14,062 nucleotides of DNA from CAZPMO01 sp964587515 (GTDB taxonomy: Bacteria > Pseudomonadota > Alphaproteobacteria > MPNO01): assembly GCA_964587515.1 (NCBI GenBank), contig CAZPMO010000126.1:1-14062 (forward strand), in the 5' to 3' direction. Numbering within the stretch: the stretch's first letter is position 1; every line of letters begins with the position of its first letter. This document shows, piece after piece, positions 1 through 6,554 of this stretch. Under the pieces are notes generated by a model. That model was not told where the DNA came from, made no database searches, and saw only the letters and a program-made list of their open reading frames with translations. The translations under genes were made by a program, and so were the position numbers.

Positions 1-57
1 TCGCCCGCTTGCGGGAGAGGGAGGGGCCCGCCGCGAAGCGGTGGGAGGGTGAGGGGG
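1..57. repeat. Intergenic double-hairpin repeat (REP-like)
   Basis: This GC-rich, purine-biased stretch lies just beyond the stop codon of the CoxL-like gene. It contains two short palindromes: cccgcttgcggg near 4-15, and cccgcc...ggtggg near 28-46. Both are embedded in gaggg-rich linkers. The layout resembles a hairpin repeat that I recall as widespread between genes of alphaproteobacteria. No second copy of this exact unit was seen in the window. The left edge is cut by the window boundary, so the full unit length is unknown. It could also help end transcription of the gene at its right. Confidence 0.6.
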
Positions 58-66
58 CGGTGGCGC

Positions 67-2397
67 TTAGACCGCTTTCGCATCCCGGATGGCGCGCCAG
101 ATTCGTTCGGGCGAGGCGGGCATGTCGAGATGGCGGATTCCGCGCGGCGCGAGTGCGTCGACCACGGCGTTGATCACCACCGGCAGCGCGCCCACGGTGC
201 CCGCTTCGCCGGCGCCCTTCACGCCGAGCGGGTTGGTGGCGGTCGGCACCGGGTTGCTTTCCACTTCGAAGGAACAGAAATCGTCGGCCCGCGGCATGGC
301 GTAATCCATGAACGAGCCCGACAGCACCTGGCCGGAGCCGTCTTCGAAGACGAAGGTTTCGGCCAGCGCCTGCCCCGCCCCCTGGGCGACGCCGCCATGG
401 ACCTGGCCCTTGACCAGCAGCGGGTTGATGACGAAACCGAAATCGTCGACCACCACATAGCGCAGCATGTCGAGGGCGCCGGTATCGGGGTCGATCTCCA
501 CCTCGCACACATGGCAGCCATTGGGATAACTCGCCGTGGTGGCCTTGTAGGTGGCGGTGTCATACAGGCCGGGCTCCTCGCCGTCGGGCAGCCGCGCCGG
601 TGCGAAGGCGATCGGCACCATGTCGGTGAACGGGAGGGAACGGTCGGTGCCGGCGATGGCGTAGCTGCCGTCGGCGAAGGCGATATCGTCCTCGGCGGCT
701 TCCAGCACGTGGGCCGCGATGCGCCGCCCCTTGGCGATGATCTTGTCGGCGGCCATGAGCAACGCGGCCGTGCCCAGCGCCGAAGACCGCGAGCCGCCGG
801 CGCCGGTGCCGAATGCGACCCGATCGGTGTCGCCCTCGACCACCGTAATGGTCTCCGGCGCGATTCCCAGCCTGTCGCAGAGAAGCTGGGTGTACATGGT
901 CTGGTGGCTCTGGCCCTGCGAGGTGGAGCCCGACAGCACGGTCGCGGCGCCCGAGGGGTCGAACCGGATCTCGGCGAATTCAAGTCCGGGCGGCGCGGCG
1001 CGTTCGATGGCGTAGGCGATGCCGAGGCCGCGCAACCGGCCGCGCGCCGCCGCCTCGGCGCGCCGCGCCTCGAAGCCGTCGCGGTCGGCGAGCCGCAGCG
1101 CGTCGTCCATGTTCTTTTCGAATTCGCCGGAATCGTATGTAAACGTCAGCGCCGTCTTATAGGGCATCTGGTCGGGCTGGATCATGTTGCGGCGGCGCAG
1201 TTCGGCCGGATCCATATCCATCTCGCGCGCCGCCAGATCGACCAGCCGTTCTATCACGAAGGCCGCTTCCGGCCGCCCGGCACCGCGATAGGGCGCGGTG
1301 GGCTGGGTGTTGGAGAACACGCCCTGGACTTCCAGATGCGCGGCCGGCGTGGTGTAGACGCTCGACAGCGTCCCGATATTGTTGGTCGCGGGACCGGTGG
1401 CGAGGATCGAGAGATAAGCGCCGAGATTGACCACGGTGCGCGCCCGGAACGCCAGAAACCGGCCGTCGTCGTCGAGCGCCAGTTCGGCCTCGGTGACGTT
1501 GTCGCGGCCGTGAAAATCGCTGAGATGGCCCTCGCTTCGGTCGCTGACCCATCTCACCGGCCGTTCCAGACGTCGCGCGGCCCACAAGGCGAGCAGATAT
1601 TCGGGATAGATGTTGGCCTTGATGCCGAAGCTGCCGCCGACATCGCCGGTGATGACCCGCACCTGGGTTTCCGGCACGCCGAAGATGGTTCCGGCGATCA
1701 GACGCCGCGCGACGAAGGGGTGCTGGACCGGGGCATAGAGGGTAAATCGCTGGTCGCGGGGCGCGAAATCGGCGATGCAGCCGCGCGGCTCCATGGCATT
1801 TGCCAGCACGCGGGTGATGACCATGCGCTGGCGGACGATACGCGGCGCGACGGCGAAGGCGGTATCGGTGGCGGCGCGGTCACCCACCTCATAAAGAAAG
1901 GATTCGTTGTCCGGGCATTCGGGCCACAGCACCGGCGCGTCGGGCTCCAGCGCCGCCGTTCCCGAGACCACGGTTTCCAATGGCGTGTAGGCAAATTCGA
2001 TCAACTCGGCGGCGTCGCGCGCCTGGGCGGCGGTTTCGGCCACCACCAGCGCCACCGCGTCGCCGACGAAACGCACGCGGTCCGCCGCCAGCGGGGCGAA
2101 GGGCGGGACGATGACCGGGGCGCCGTCGCGCCGCTTCACCGGCGGGCCGATATGGGGCACCAGACCGAGACCGTCGGCGGCGTAATGCCGGCCCGTGAGT
2201 ACCGTGCACACGCCGGGCGCGGCCATTGCGGCTGCCGTGTCGATCGCATTTAAATCGGCATGGGCATGCGGCGAGCGCAGCACCACGGCGTGGAGTTGGC
2301 CGGGCAGGGTCTCGTCATCGACGAAATGGCCGGCCCCGGTCAGAAACCGCGCATCCTCGACCCGCGCGACCGGCTGGCTCATGCCGAATTCGCCCAT
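67..2397 (-). CDS. Xanthine dehydrogenase family molybdopterin-binding subunit (form II CoxL-like)
   Basis: This 776-residue protein is the molybdenum-cofactor (catalytic) large subunit of a xanthine oxidase/CO dehydrogenase-type hydroxylase. The fold starts with the usual N-terminal a/b-hammerhead part (ARFLTGAGHFVDD at 16-28). A molybdopterin-contact stretch GDVGGSFGIK lies at 251-260. Residues 369-375 read PYRGAGR, the form II signature, rather than the AYRCSFR of true CO dehydrogenases, so CO is probably not the substrate. A second cofactor segment is GTGAGGSRSS at 530-539. The catalytic glutamate sits in GVKGAGEAG (E731). The frame is open 27 codons further upstream. I chose the ATG at 2397 because a GGGGAAG ribosome site precedes it and family homology starts at once. 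Medium (FAD) and small (2Fe-2S) subunit genes are not in the window. They may lie beyond the left edge. The substrate is unknown. Confidence 0.93.
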   Translation of the reverse strand: MGEFGMSQPVARVEDARFLTGAGHFVDDETLPGQLHAVVLRSPHAHADLNAIDTAAAMAAPGVCTVLTGRHYAADGLGLVPHIGPPVKRRDGAPVIVPPFAPLAADRVRFVGDAVALVVAETAAQARDAAELIEFAYTPLETVVSGTAALEPDAPVLWPECPDNESFLYEVGDRAATDTAFAVAPRIVRQRMVITRVLANAMEPRGCIADFAPRDQRFTLYAPVQHPFVARRLIAGTIFGVPETQVRVITGDVGGSFGIKANIYPEYLLALWAARRLERPVRWVSDRSEGHLSDFHGRDNVTEAELALDDDGRFLAFRARTVVNLGAYLSILATGPATNNIGTLSSVYTTPAAHLEVQGVFSNTQPTAPYRGAGRPEAAFVIERLVDLAAREMDMDPAELRRRNMIQPDQMPYKTALTFTYDSGEFEKNMDDALRLADRDGFEARRAEAAARGRLRGLGIAYAIERAAPPGLEFAEIRFDPSGAATVLSGSTSQGQSHQTMYTQLLCDRLGIAPETITVVEGDTDRVAFGTGAGGSRSSALGTAALLMAADKIIAKGRRIAAHVLEAAEDDIAFADGSYAIAGTDRSLPFTDMVPIAFAPARLPDGEEPGLYDTATYKATTASYPNGCHVCEVEIDPDTGALDMLRYVVVDDFGFVINPLLVKGQVHGGVAQGAGQALAETFVFEDGSGQVLSGSFMDYAMPRADDFCSFEVESNPVPTATNPLGVKGAGEAGTVGALPVVINAVVDALAPRGIRHLDMPASPERIWRAIRDAKAV

Positions 2398-2544
2398 TTT
2401 TCTTCCCCAGCAGTTGCGCTCTGATTTTGACCATGACGCCCGCGCGGGTCCAGGCGCTATCCGACCAATGTCCGGCATTTAATCCATATTTAAGCCAGAC
2501 TCGCTAATCTTCGGGCCAGTCAAGGAGGCCTTCTTCGACGACGC

Positions 2545-2574
2545 GTTGATCAACATAAAAACATGTTAATCAAT
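2545..2574. promoter_or_regulatory. Imperfect palindrome, candidate operator upstream of the CoxL-like gene
   Basis: Two 12-bp arms (gttgatcaacat at 2545-2556 and atgttaatcaat at 2563-2574) match as inverted repeats at 10 of 12 positions, around an A-rich 6-nt spacer. The left arm itself contains the perfect palindrome gttgatcaac. The site lies in an AT-rich gap of about 200 bp between the end of the PilZ gene and the start of the CoxL-like gene. It is about 150-180 bp upstream of the latter. The symmetry and AT content fit a dimeric repressor or activator site. No T-run follows on the minus strand, so it is not an obvious terminator. No confident -35/-10 pair was found nearby. Confidence 0.35.
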
Positions 2575-2603
2575 AGGTTATCGACAAGTTCTCTTGTGTA
2601 ATA

Positions 2604-3014
2604 TTAGGTTGTGCGGCCCGCAATTGGTCGGATCCCGGCATAGTAGTGATGTAGTTGGCCATGCGTGCACCCGAACGGCTCGAGAGCGCCGTAGCGAACT
2701 GGGACAAATCCCAACGGCCCGATCCGTCCCTTTTTCCGCCAGGTTACCCAGGCCCGAAGGTCAACGGCGCCGGAACCGCACACCCGGATTTCCCGGTCCA
2801 GGACCAGACCCGACGGTTTGATCTGGGCACCGGTCGCCGACAGATCGAGCACCAGGGCGCCGCATTTCGTCCGCTTTCCCCTGAGCCCAGTCTCGAATTC
2901 GGTCTGAATCCGTGGATAACGCCGGCGTTCGCTCACAAACCCGCCATGCGATTTCGCGTGCGGATAGAAGTCCAGTATCAGGAGCTCCGGCTCCAGTGCA
3001 ATATCCATCCTCAT
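2604..3014 (-). CDS. Small PilZ-domain protein
   Basis: This 136-residue protein carries the two PilZ hallmarks. The first is an arginine cluster ERRRYPR around residues 29-35. The second, about 25 residues later, is DLSATG at 57-62. PilZ domains with these residues bind cyclic di-GMP, so a signalling or surface-behaviour role is likely. The b-barrel appears to finish at AWVTWRKKGRIG. The following 30 residues (PLGFVPVRYGALEPFG...) do not look like a usual PilZ ending and may be a variable tail or an altered C-terminus. The ATG at 3014 is preceded by AGGGAGA with 7-nt spacing, which supports this start. It stands alone between the UbiD and CoxL-like genes, and its neighbours do not point to a partner. 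Codon use appears somewhat less GC-rich than the catabolic genes. Confidence 0.8.
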   Translation of the reverse strand: MRMDIALEPELLILDFYPHAKSHGGFVSERRRYPRIQTEFETGLRGKRTKCGALVLDLSATGAQIKPSGLVLDREIRVCGSGAVDLRAWVTWRKKGRIGPLGFVPVRYGALEPFGCTHGQLHHYYAGIRPIAGRTT

Positions 3015-3100
3015 TCGACATCTCCCTATAAATGTTATAGGAACAATGTCGCATATAATTGCTTTCCGACTTGTTAAGCCGGCTGAGAATTAGTTGTAGT

Positions 3101-3133
3101 TTCGTTTTCAATACTTCGAAAATTGAAAACGAA
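3101..3133. promoter_or_regulatory. Perfect 12-bp AT-rich inverted repeat
   Basis: Positions 3101-3112 (ttcgttttcaat) and 3122-3133 (attgaaaacgaa) are perfect reverse complements, separated by a 9-nt spacer. The element lies between the end of the UbiD gene (3175) and the start of the PilZ gene (3014), both read on the minus strand. It could be an operator or promoter element for the PilZ gene, about 90-120 bp upstream of its ATG. It could also be a stem that ends UbiD transcription. No clear T-run follows the stem on the minus strand (the next bases are ACTACAACT), so I favour a regulatory site over an intrinsic terminator. Confidence 0.4.
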
Positions 3134-3174
3134 TTTTGCGCGAATTTTATGTTTTGTCCGGCCCAGCCGTTCGA

Positions 3175-4578
3175 TTACGGCAGAAAATCGTCGAGATTTA
3201 CCGCGTCGAAGTTTTTCGGCATGGCGCGCTCGAAGCGGGCGCGCTGTTCGGTCTGGGTTATGGCCGGCTTGGTCGCGTCGATCAGCCATTTGGTGCCGAG
3301 GCGATGGAAGCTCGATTGGCCCTCGACGACGGGCGAGATGTTGTCGAGCGCGAAGACCCGCGTGTTGGGGATCATCACCACGTCGCGCTCGGCGTGAACG
3401 CGGGTGGTCATGGACCACATCACCTGGCGCAGATCGGCGGCGTCGATGTCGTCATCGACCGCGATCGCCAGCTTGGGGTGCAGGTAAGGCCCCGACAGCG
3501 CCGCCATCAAGGCCGTCTTGGCTTGGCCCTCGACGCGTGGGCGAAGCTTTATCACCAGCGCCATCAGCCCCGAGGCCTCGATCGAACGCACGTCGAGCAG
3601 GTCGAGCCCGCCTTCCACGTTGAGGATGTGTTCGCGCGTCGCGACCTCAATGCCGAGCGCCGTGGTCGCCTGGGTCTCGGTCACCGGGAAGCCGCAATGC
3701 AACGCATAGAAGATCGCGTCCTTGCGCCGGGTGATGGCCTTCACCTGGAAGACTTCCGACCGGCCGGCCTCGGCATAGGTGCCGGGCACCTCGCCGAACG
3801 GCCCTTCCGGCTCGGTGACGTCGGGCAGCACCTCGCCCTCGATCACCATTTCGGCCTCGGCCGGGACCTCGAGGTCCATGGTCTCGCACTTCACCATGCG
3901 CACGCCTTCGCCGAGCAGCCCGCCCGCCACCGACAGCTCGTCGACCCCGTAATCGGTGGTGAAGGCCGAGCCGAAATAGATCGCCGGGTGGGCGCCATAG
4001 ACCATCGCCACCGGCATCGCCTCGCCGCGCGCGCAATACATGTCGTAGATGCGCTTCGCCTGGCGCGGCACCATGATGAAGCCGGTCTTGTCCTTGCCCA
4101 TGATCTGCTGGCGATGGATGGAAATATTGCGGATGCCGGTTTCCGGGTCCTTCACGATCGCCATGCCCGACGCGAAATAGCGCCCGCCGTCCAATTCCGA
4201 CGTGATCATCGAAGGGATGGCGAACAGATCCACATCGTCGCCGGTGATGATGGTCTCCTTCACAGGCGCGTCGCCGGCATCGACGTCCACGGTGTCGATG
4301 GGCGCGCGCGACCGTTCCGACACGTGGCGCAGGATGTCGTCCTCCTCGACGCCGAGCCCGATCGACCATTTCTTGCGGTCGCCGAGGATCTGGCTCGTCG
4401 CCTGCCAGCCGTCATATCCCTTGATGTTGGTGAACAGGCTCGACTTGCCAAGCTCGTTGAAGGTCTTCCATTCCACCGCCGACATGTTGGCGAGCGGATC
4501 GACTTCCTTGGTGAAACGGACCAGCTCCCCCTGCTGTTCGAGGTTGCCGATGAAGGATCGGAATGACTGATCTGGCAT
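3175..4578 (-). CDS. UbiD-family prenyl-FMN-dependent decarboxylase
   Basis: This 467-residue protein has typical UbiD length and catalyses reversible (de)carboxylation of aromatic or unsaturated acids with prenylated FMN. The cofactor-binding motif NISIHR gives N151 and R156, equivalent to N168/R173 of fungal Fdc1. The motif EGPFGE gives E258 and E263, equivalent to E277/E282. The Arg-Glu-Glu catalytic set is therefore complete. The frame is open upstream to 4830, but homology begins at MPDQSFRSFIGNLEQQGELVR. The ATG at 4578 is therefore the start, although its GGGA ribosome site is rather distant (about 12 nt). The gene is divergent from the ACMSD-like amidohydrolase across a 238-bp gap. 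No ubiX-like prenyltransferase is in the window. The substrate is not readable from sequence. Given the neighbours I infer a catabolic role rather than ubiquinone synthesis. Confidence 0.93.
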   Translation of the reverse strand: MPDQSFRSFIGNLEQQGELVRFTKEVDPLANMSAVEWKTFNELGKSSLFTNIKGYDGWQATSQILGDRKKWSIGLGVEEDDILRHVSERSRAPIDTVDVDAGDAPVKETIITGDDVDLFAIPSMITSELDGGRYFASGMAIVKDPETGIRNISIHRQQIMGKDKTGFIMVPRQAKRIYDMYCARGEAMPVAMVYGAHPAIYFGSAFTTDYGVDELSVAGGLLGEGVRMVKCETMDLEVPAEAEMVIEGEVLPDVTEPEGPFGEVPGTYAEAGRSEVFQVKAITRRKDAIFYALHCGFPVTETQATTALGIEVATREHILNVEGGLDLLDVRSIEASGLMALVIKLRPRVEGQAKTALMAALSGPYLHPKLAIAVDDDIDAADLRQVMWSMTTRVHAERDVVMIPNTRVFALDNISPVVEGQSSFHRLGTKWLIDATKPAITQTEQRARFERAMPKNFDAVNLDDFLP

Positions 4579-4671
4579 GTGAGTTCTATTTCCCTTTTTG
4601 AGACGCGGCCGCATTCTCTGCCGAGCGACCGGTCGAGGCAACCGCTTGCAAGGAGATTTCTTTCCCGTGCC

Positions 4672-4713
4672 AGCATCCTTCGAGACGGGCCTTCGGCCCT
4701 CCCCGGGATGAGG
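4672..4713. repeat. Intergenic hairpin repeat of alphaproteobacterial style
   Basis: The stretch runs from catcc near 4674 to ggatg near 4710 and encloses an inner stem gggcc-ttc-ggccc at 4687-4699. I recall similar catccttcgagac...ggatgagg elements scattered between genes in many alphaproteobacteria. Here it sits in the 238-bp divergent spacer between the UbiD gene and the amidohydrolase gene. It may be a mobile REP-type unit with no role, or it may separate the two promoters. Only this one copy is visible in the window. Confidence 0.6.
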
Positions 4714-4802
4714 AAAGCTTTCGAGAAACCGTGTTGAAGGCGATTTCACGCGCGTTGAAATTTCTCTATCATCCGGCGTCGTCCGTCCGCCCCAACGCCA
4801 CC

Positions 4803-4808
4803 GGGAGG
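4803..4808 (+). promoter_or_regulatory. Strong Shine-Dalgarno that fixes a TTG start
   Basis: GGGAGG at 4803-4808 lies 8 nt before the TTG at 4817. There is no in-frame ATG before the conserved metal-binding motif DVHHH at residues 11-15. The TTG is therefore the best start for the amidohydrolase. Confidence 0.75.
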
Positions 4809-4816
4809 TCCATAAA

Positions 4817-5776
4817 TTGGCCGAAATCACGGAATTTCACCGCATAGACGTGCATCACCACATCCTGCCCCCCGAATATGTCGCGCGCGTCGGCGATGAT
4901 CGCATCGGGCCGTTGATCCTGTCCGGCAAGACGCCGGAATGGACGCCCGACATGTCGATCGAGGCGATGGACCGCAACGGCGTCGCGACCGCGCTGACCT
5001 CGATCTCCGCGCCCGGCATGTGGTTCGGCGACAGCGCCGAGACGATCGAGCTGTGCCGGCTGTGCAACGACTACGCGGCCGACATCCATCGCGACCACCC
5101 GGACCGCTTCGGCGTCTTCGCCAGCCTGCCGTTGCCGGACGTGGACGGAAGCCTGGCCGAGATCGGCCGCGCGCTGGACACATTGGGAGCCGACGGCATC
5201 GGGTTGCTGACCAGCTACGGCGACCGCTATCCCGGCGACGAGGCCTTCGCAACCGTATTCGACGAACTCGATCGGCGCGGCGCGGTGGTTTATTTCCACC
5301 CCACCAACGCGCCCTGCAATCAATGCCAGCCGGAAATTCCCGCCGCCACGCTGGATTTCCCCATCGACACCACGCGCGCCATCGTCAGCCTGCTGTATGG
5401 CGGCACCTTCGCGCGTTGCCGCAACATCAAATGGATATTCTCCCACGCCGGCGGCACGGTGCCGTTCATCGCCGAGCGAATCGCGAGGCTCGCGGTGCGC
5501 CCGGCATTCAAGGAGAAGGTGCCAAACGGCGTGATCCCGGAGCTTGCGCGGCTCTATTACGACACCGCGCTGTCGGCCAACTGGCTCGCTTTCCGCAGCC
5601 TGTTCGAGCTGGTGACGCCCGACCACGTGCTGTTCGGCAGCGACTACCCGTTCGCGCCCGAGGCGACCATGACCCAGACCGTGAAGGCTTTGATGGAGAT
5701 GGGCCTGGAGCCCGACGTCCAGCGCGGTATCGAACGCGACAACGCGCTCAAGCTGTTTCCGCGCATGGGAGGGTAA
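4817..5776 (+). CDS. Amidohydrolase family protein, ACMSD-like (probable metal-dependent decarboxylase)
   Basis: This 319-residue TIM-barrel protein belongs to the amidohydrolase-2 family, which includes ACMSD, gamma-resorcylate decarboxylase and LigW. The metal-site residues are all visible: H13 and H15 in DVHHHILPP, H161 in VYFHPTN, H210 in IFSHAGG, and D276 in LFGSDYPF. The spacing from H161 to H210 to D276 (49 and 66 residues) is close to that of ACMSD. This favours a non-oxidative decarboxylase, though a hydrolase is possible. No signal peptide is seen, so it is cytoplasmic. It starts at TTG and is divergent from the UbiD gene, suggesting shared regulation. Its last 8 codons and stop lie in the left copy of a 29-bp repeat that also occurs at 7199-7227. 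A possible -10 TATCAT is at 4767-4772, without a good -35. Confidence 0.9.
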   Translation: MAEITEFHRIDVHHHILPPEYVARVGDDRIGPLILSGKTPEWTPDMSIEAMDRNGVATALTSISAPGMWFGDSAETIELCRLCNDYAADIHRDHPDRFGVFASLPLPDVDGSLAEIGRALDTLGADGIGLLTSYGDRYPGDEAFATVFDELDRRGAVVYFHPTNAPCNQCQPEIPAATLDFPIDTTRAIVSLLYGGTFARCRNIKWIFSHAGGTVPFIAERIARLAVRPAFKEKVPNGVIPELARLYYDTALSANWLAFRSLFELVTPDHVLFGSDYPFAPEATMTQTVKALMEMGLEPDVQRGIERDNALKLFPRMGG

Positions 5777-5780
5777 TCAG
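5752..5780 (+). repeat. Left imperfect direct repeat flanking the retron island
   Basis: These 29 bp cover the amidohydrolase codons for LFPRMGG, its TAA stop and four further bases (TCAG). They match 7199-7227 at 25 of 29 positions. Both copies end in taatcag. In the right copy that tca is the reversed TGA stop of the acyl-CoA dehydrogenase gene. The pair brackets the low-GC retron segment and behaves like an attachment-site or target duplication at a gene 3' end. Confidence 0.65.
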
Positions 5781-5784
5781 TCTA

Positions 5785-5825
5785 CCGCCGCCCGCCCGTG
5801 CGAGCACGTGGAAGCGGAGCGGCGG
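5785..5825 (+). terminator. GC-rich stem-loop after the amidohydrolase gene
   Basis: ccgccgcccgc at 5785-5795 can pair with gcgg-a-gcggcgg at 5814-5825 (11 pairs, one bulged A). A smaller stem is nested inside it around 5797-5808. It starts 8 bp after the amidohydrolase stop codon. No T-run follows, so Rho-independent termination is uncertain. It may instead be a REP-like structure at the left edge of the island. Confidence 0.35.
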
Positions 5826-5976
5826 CGCAAGATGATTACTCTATCTTTGTAAAACCGCATTACTTAGCGTGAGTTCATTGAGGATGGTCATTGGCTATCG
5901 TTTTAATCAGGTGAACGTCGGAGATCGCTGAGGTCGCCATTAGATCAAGTGGCCAGTTGGCAGTGAGAATAATTCG

Positions 5977-6006
5977 TTGCGTTAATACCCCCTCGCGAAA
6001 TATTCT
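5977..6006 (+). promoter_or_regulatory. Candidate promoter of the retron RNA
   Basis: A TTGCGT box at 5977-5982 and a TATTCT box at 6001-6006 are 18 bp apart. A start about 7 bp downstream (near 6013) coincides with the 5' arm (a1) of the predicted msr-msd RNA. The match to sigma-70 consensus is modest (4/6 for each box). The call rests mainly on this agreement in position. Confidence 0.35.
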
Positions 6007-6012
6007 CTCTGT

Positions 6013-6187
6013 CTCTCTTAGTTGGGTAAACTTGGGAGTTACAACGCCACGTTTGCTCTATGCCGGGTGTATAGCCAGGCTGAATTGCATTGCGCGACAT
6101 TCGACGCCGGATTTCCGGAGAAATCCGAACCGGCTAAGCGCTCGATCCGGATTTCTCCGGAAATCCGGCTTGCTTGAAGTAAGAGGG
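6013..6187 (+). ncRNA. Candidate retron msr-msd RNA
   Basis: The region has the layout of a retron RNA. Arm a1 (ctctctta, 6013-6020) can pair with arm a2 (taagaggg, 6180-6187) in 8 pairs, one of them G-U. The G at 6021 directly after a1 is the expected branching guanosine. It follows TTA, as in the Ec86 RNA. Two msr-type stem-loops follow, at about 6021-6045 (bulged) and 6058-6074 (ctatgc/gtatag). The msd part is dominated by a perfect 22-bp inverted repeat, 6106-6127 against 6148-6169, with a 20-nt loop. The RNA lies immediately upstream of a retron-type effector and RT, the order of type II-A retrons. The exact ends and the msr/msd overlap are inferred. The RNA looks intact although both protein genes are broken. 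Confidence 0.7.
6106..6169 (+). repeat. Perfect 22-bp inverted repeat (predicted msd stem)
   Basis: Positions 6106-6127 and 6148-6169 are exact reverse complements around a 20-nt loop (6128-6147). It is the strongest secondary structure in the window. Its place just 5' of the effector start argues against a terminator and for the long msDNA hairpin of a retron. Confidence 0.9.
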
Positions 6188-6191
6188 CTTC

Positions 6192-6554
6192 ATGGGCCAC
6201 CCGTTTACGCACCCTAAAGCTAGGGAACTGCTCAAGCGGGTGGCTCAATCCTTTCGTGCGCAAGACACCTACATTTTACGCGATAGTAATATTGTCTTCG
6301 TCTGCGGCGGCCCAATGAACGAGCCCAATATGCGGCCGCAATTTTGCGAGTACGCAAAAACCGAGCTTCCGCACCTTCGGATATTTCTCGCCGAGGATGC
6401 TCAAAAGGACTATGTCCGACATATTGAGCCTGAATTTCACAACGTCGCAGAATTTGAAGACATCATCGCAGAAGTCTCGACATGCGTGATTATGTTTCCG
6501 GAAAGCTCCGGTTACAGAGATAGATATCGACACTATCTTGCATATCGTCTGTAA
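6192..6554 (+). pseudogene. Truncated retron St85/Ec86-type effector (nucleoside deoxyribosyltransferase-like N-terminus)
   Basis: The open frame encodes 120 residues. The first 107 resemble the N-terminal part of retron St85-family effectors. They show a Rossmann-like first strand and glycine turn IVFVCGGP (34-41), then LRIFLAEDA (62-70), then FEDIIAEVSTCVIMFPESSG (88-107), which ends at the characteristic E-S-x-G. In related effectors the chain continues for roughly 200 more residues. Here homology stops at codon 107 (6512), and 13 out-of-frame residues taken from RT sequence follow before a stop. The gene is therefore a fragment created by an internal deletion. The ATG at 6192 has an AGAGGG ribosome site that is part of arm a2 of the RNA. 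Family assignment is from recalled motifs, not a search. An isolated nucleotide-sensing protein of this fold is the alternative. Confidence 0.7.

Noticed and set aside
49..2253. A 734-codon open frame on the plus strand, antisense to the CoxL-like gene
   Set aside because: It is His/Arg/Gly-rich with no motifs. It is a by-product of high GC opposite a clear molybdopterin-subunit gene.
2398..2478. A 27-residue N-terminal extension of the CoxL-like protein
   Set aside because: The extension lacks homology, and the internal ATG at 2397 has a proper ribosome site. The same reasoning removes residues encoded at 4579-4830 before the UbiD start.
6106..6169. The 22-bp inverted repeat as a Rho-independent terminator
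   Set aside because: No T-run follows, the loop is 20 nt, and it lies directly before a start codon. The retron RNA explanation fits better.
6106..6169. The inverted repeat as the start of a CRISPR array or IS terminal repeats
   Set aside because: There is only one pair, with no spaced repeats and no transposase between the arms. No CRISPR-like periodicity was seen anywhere in the window.
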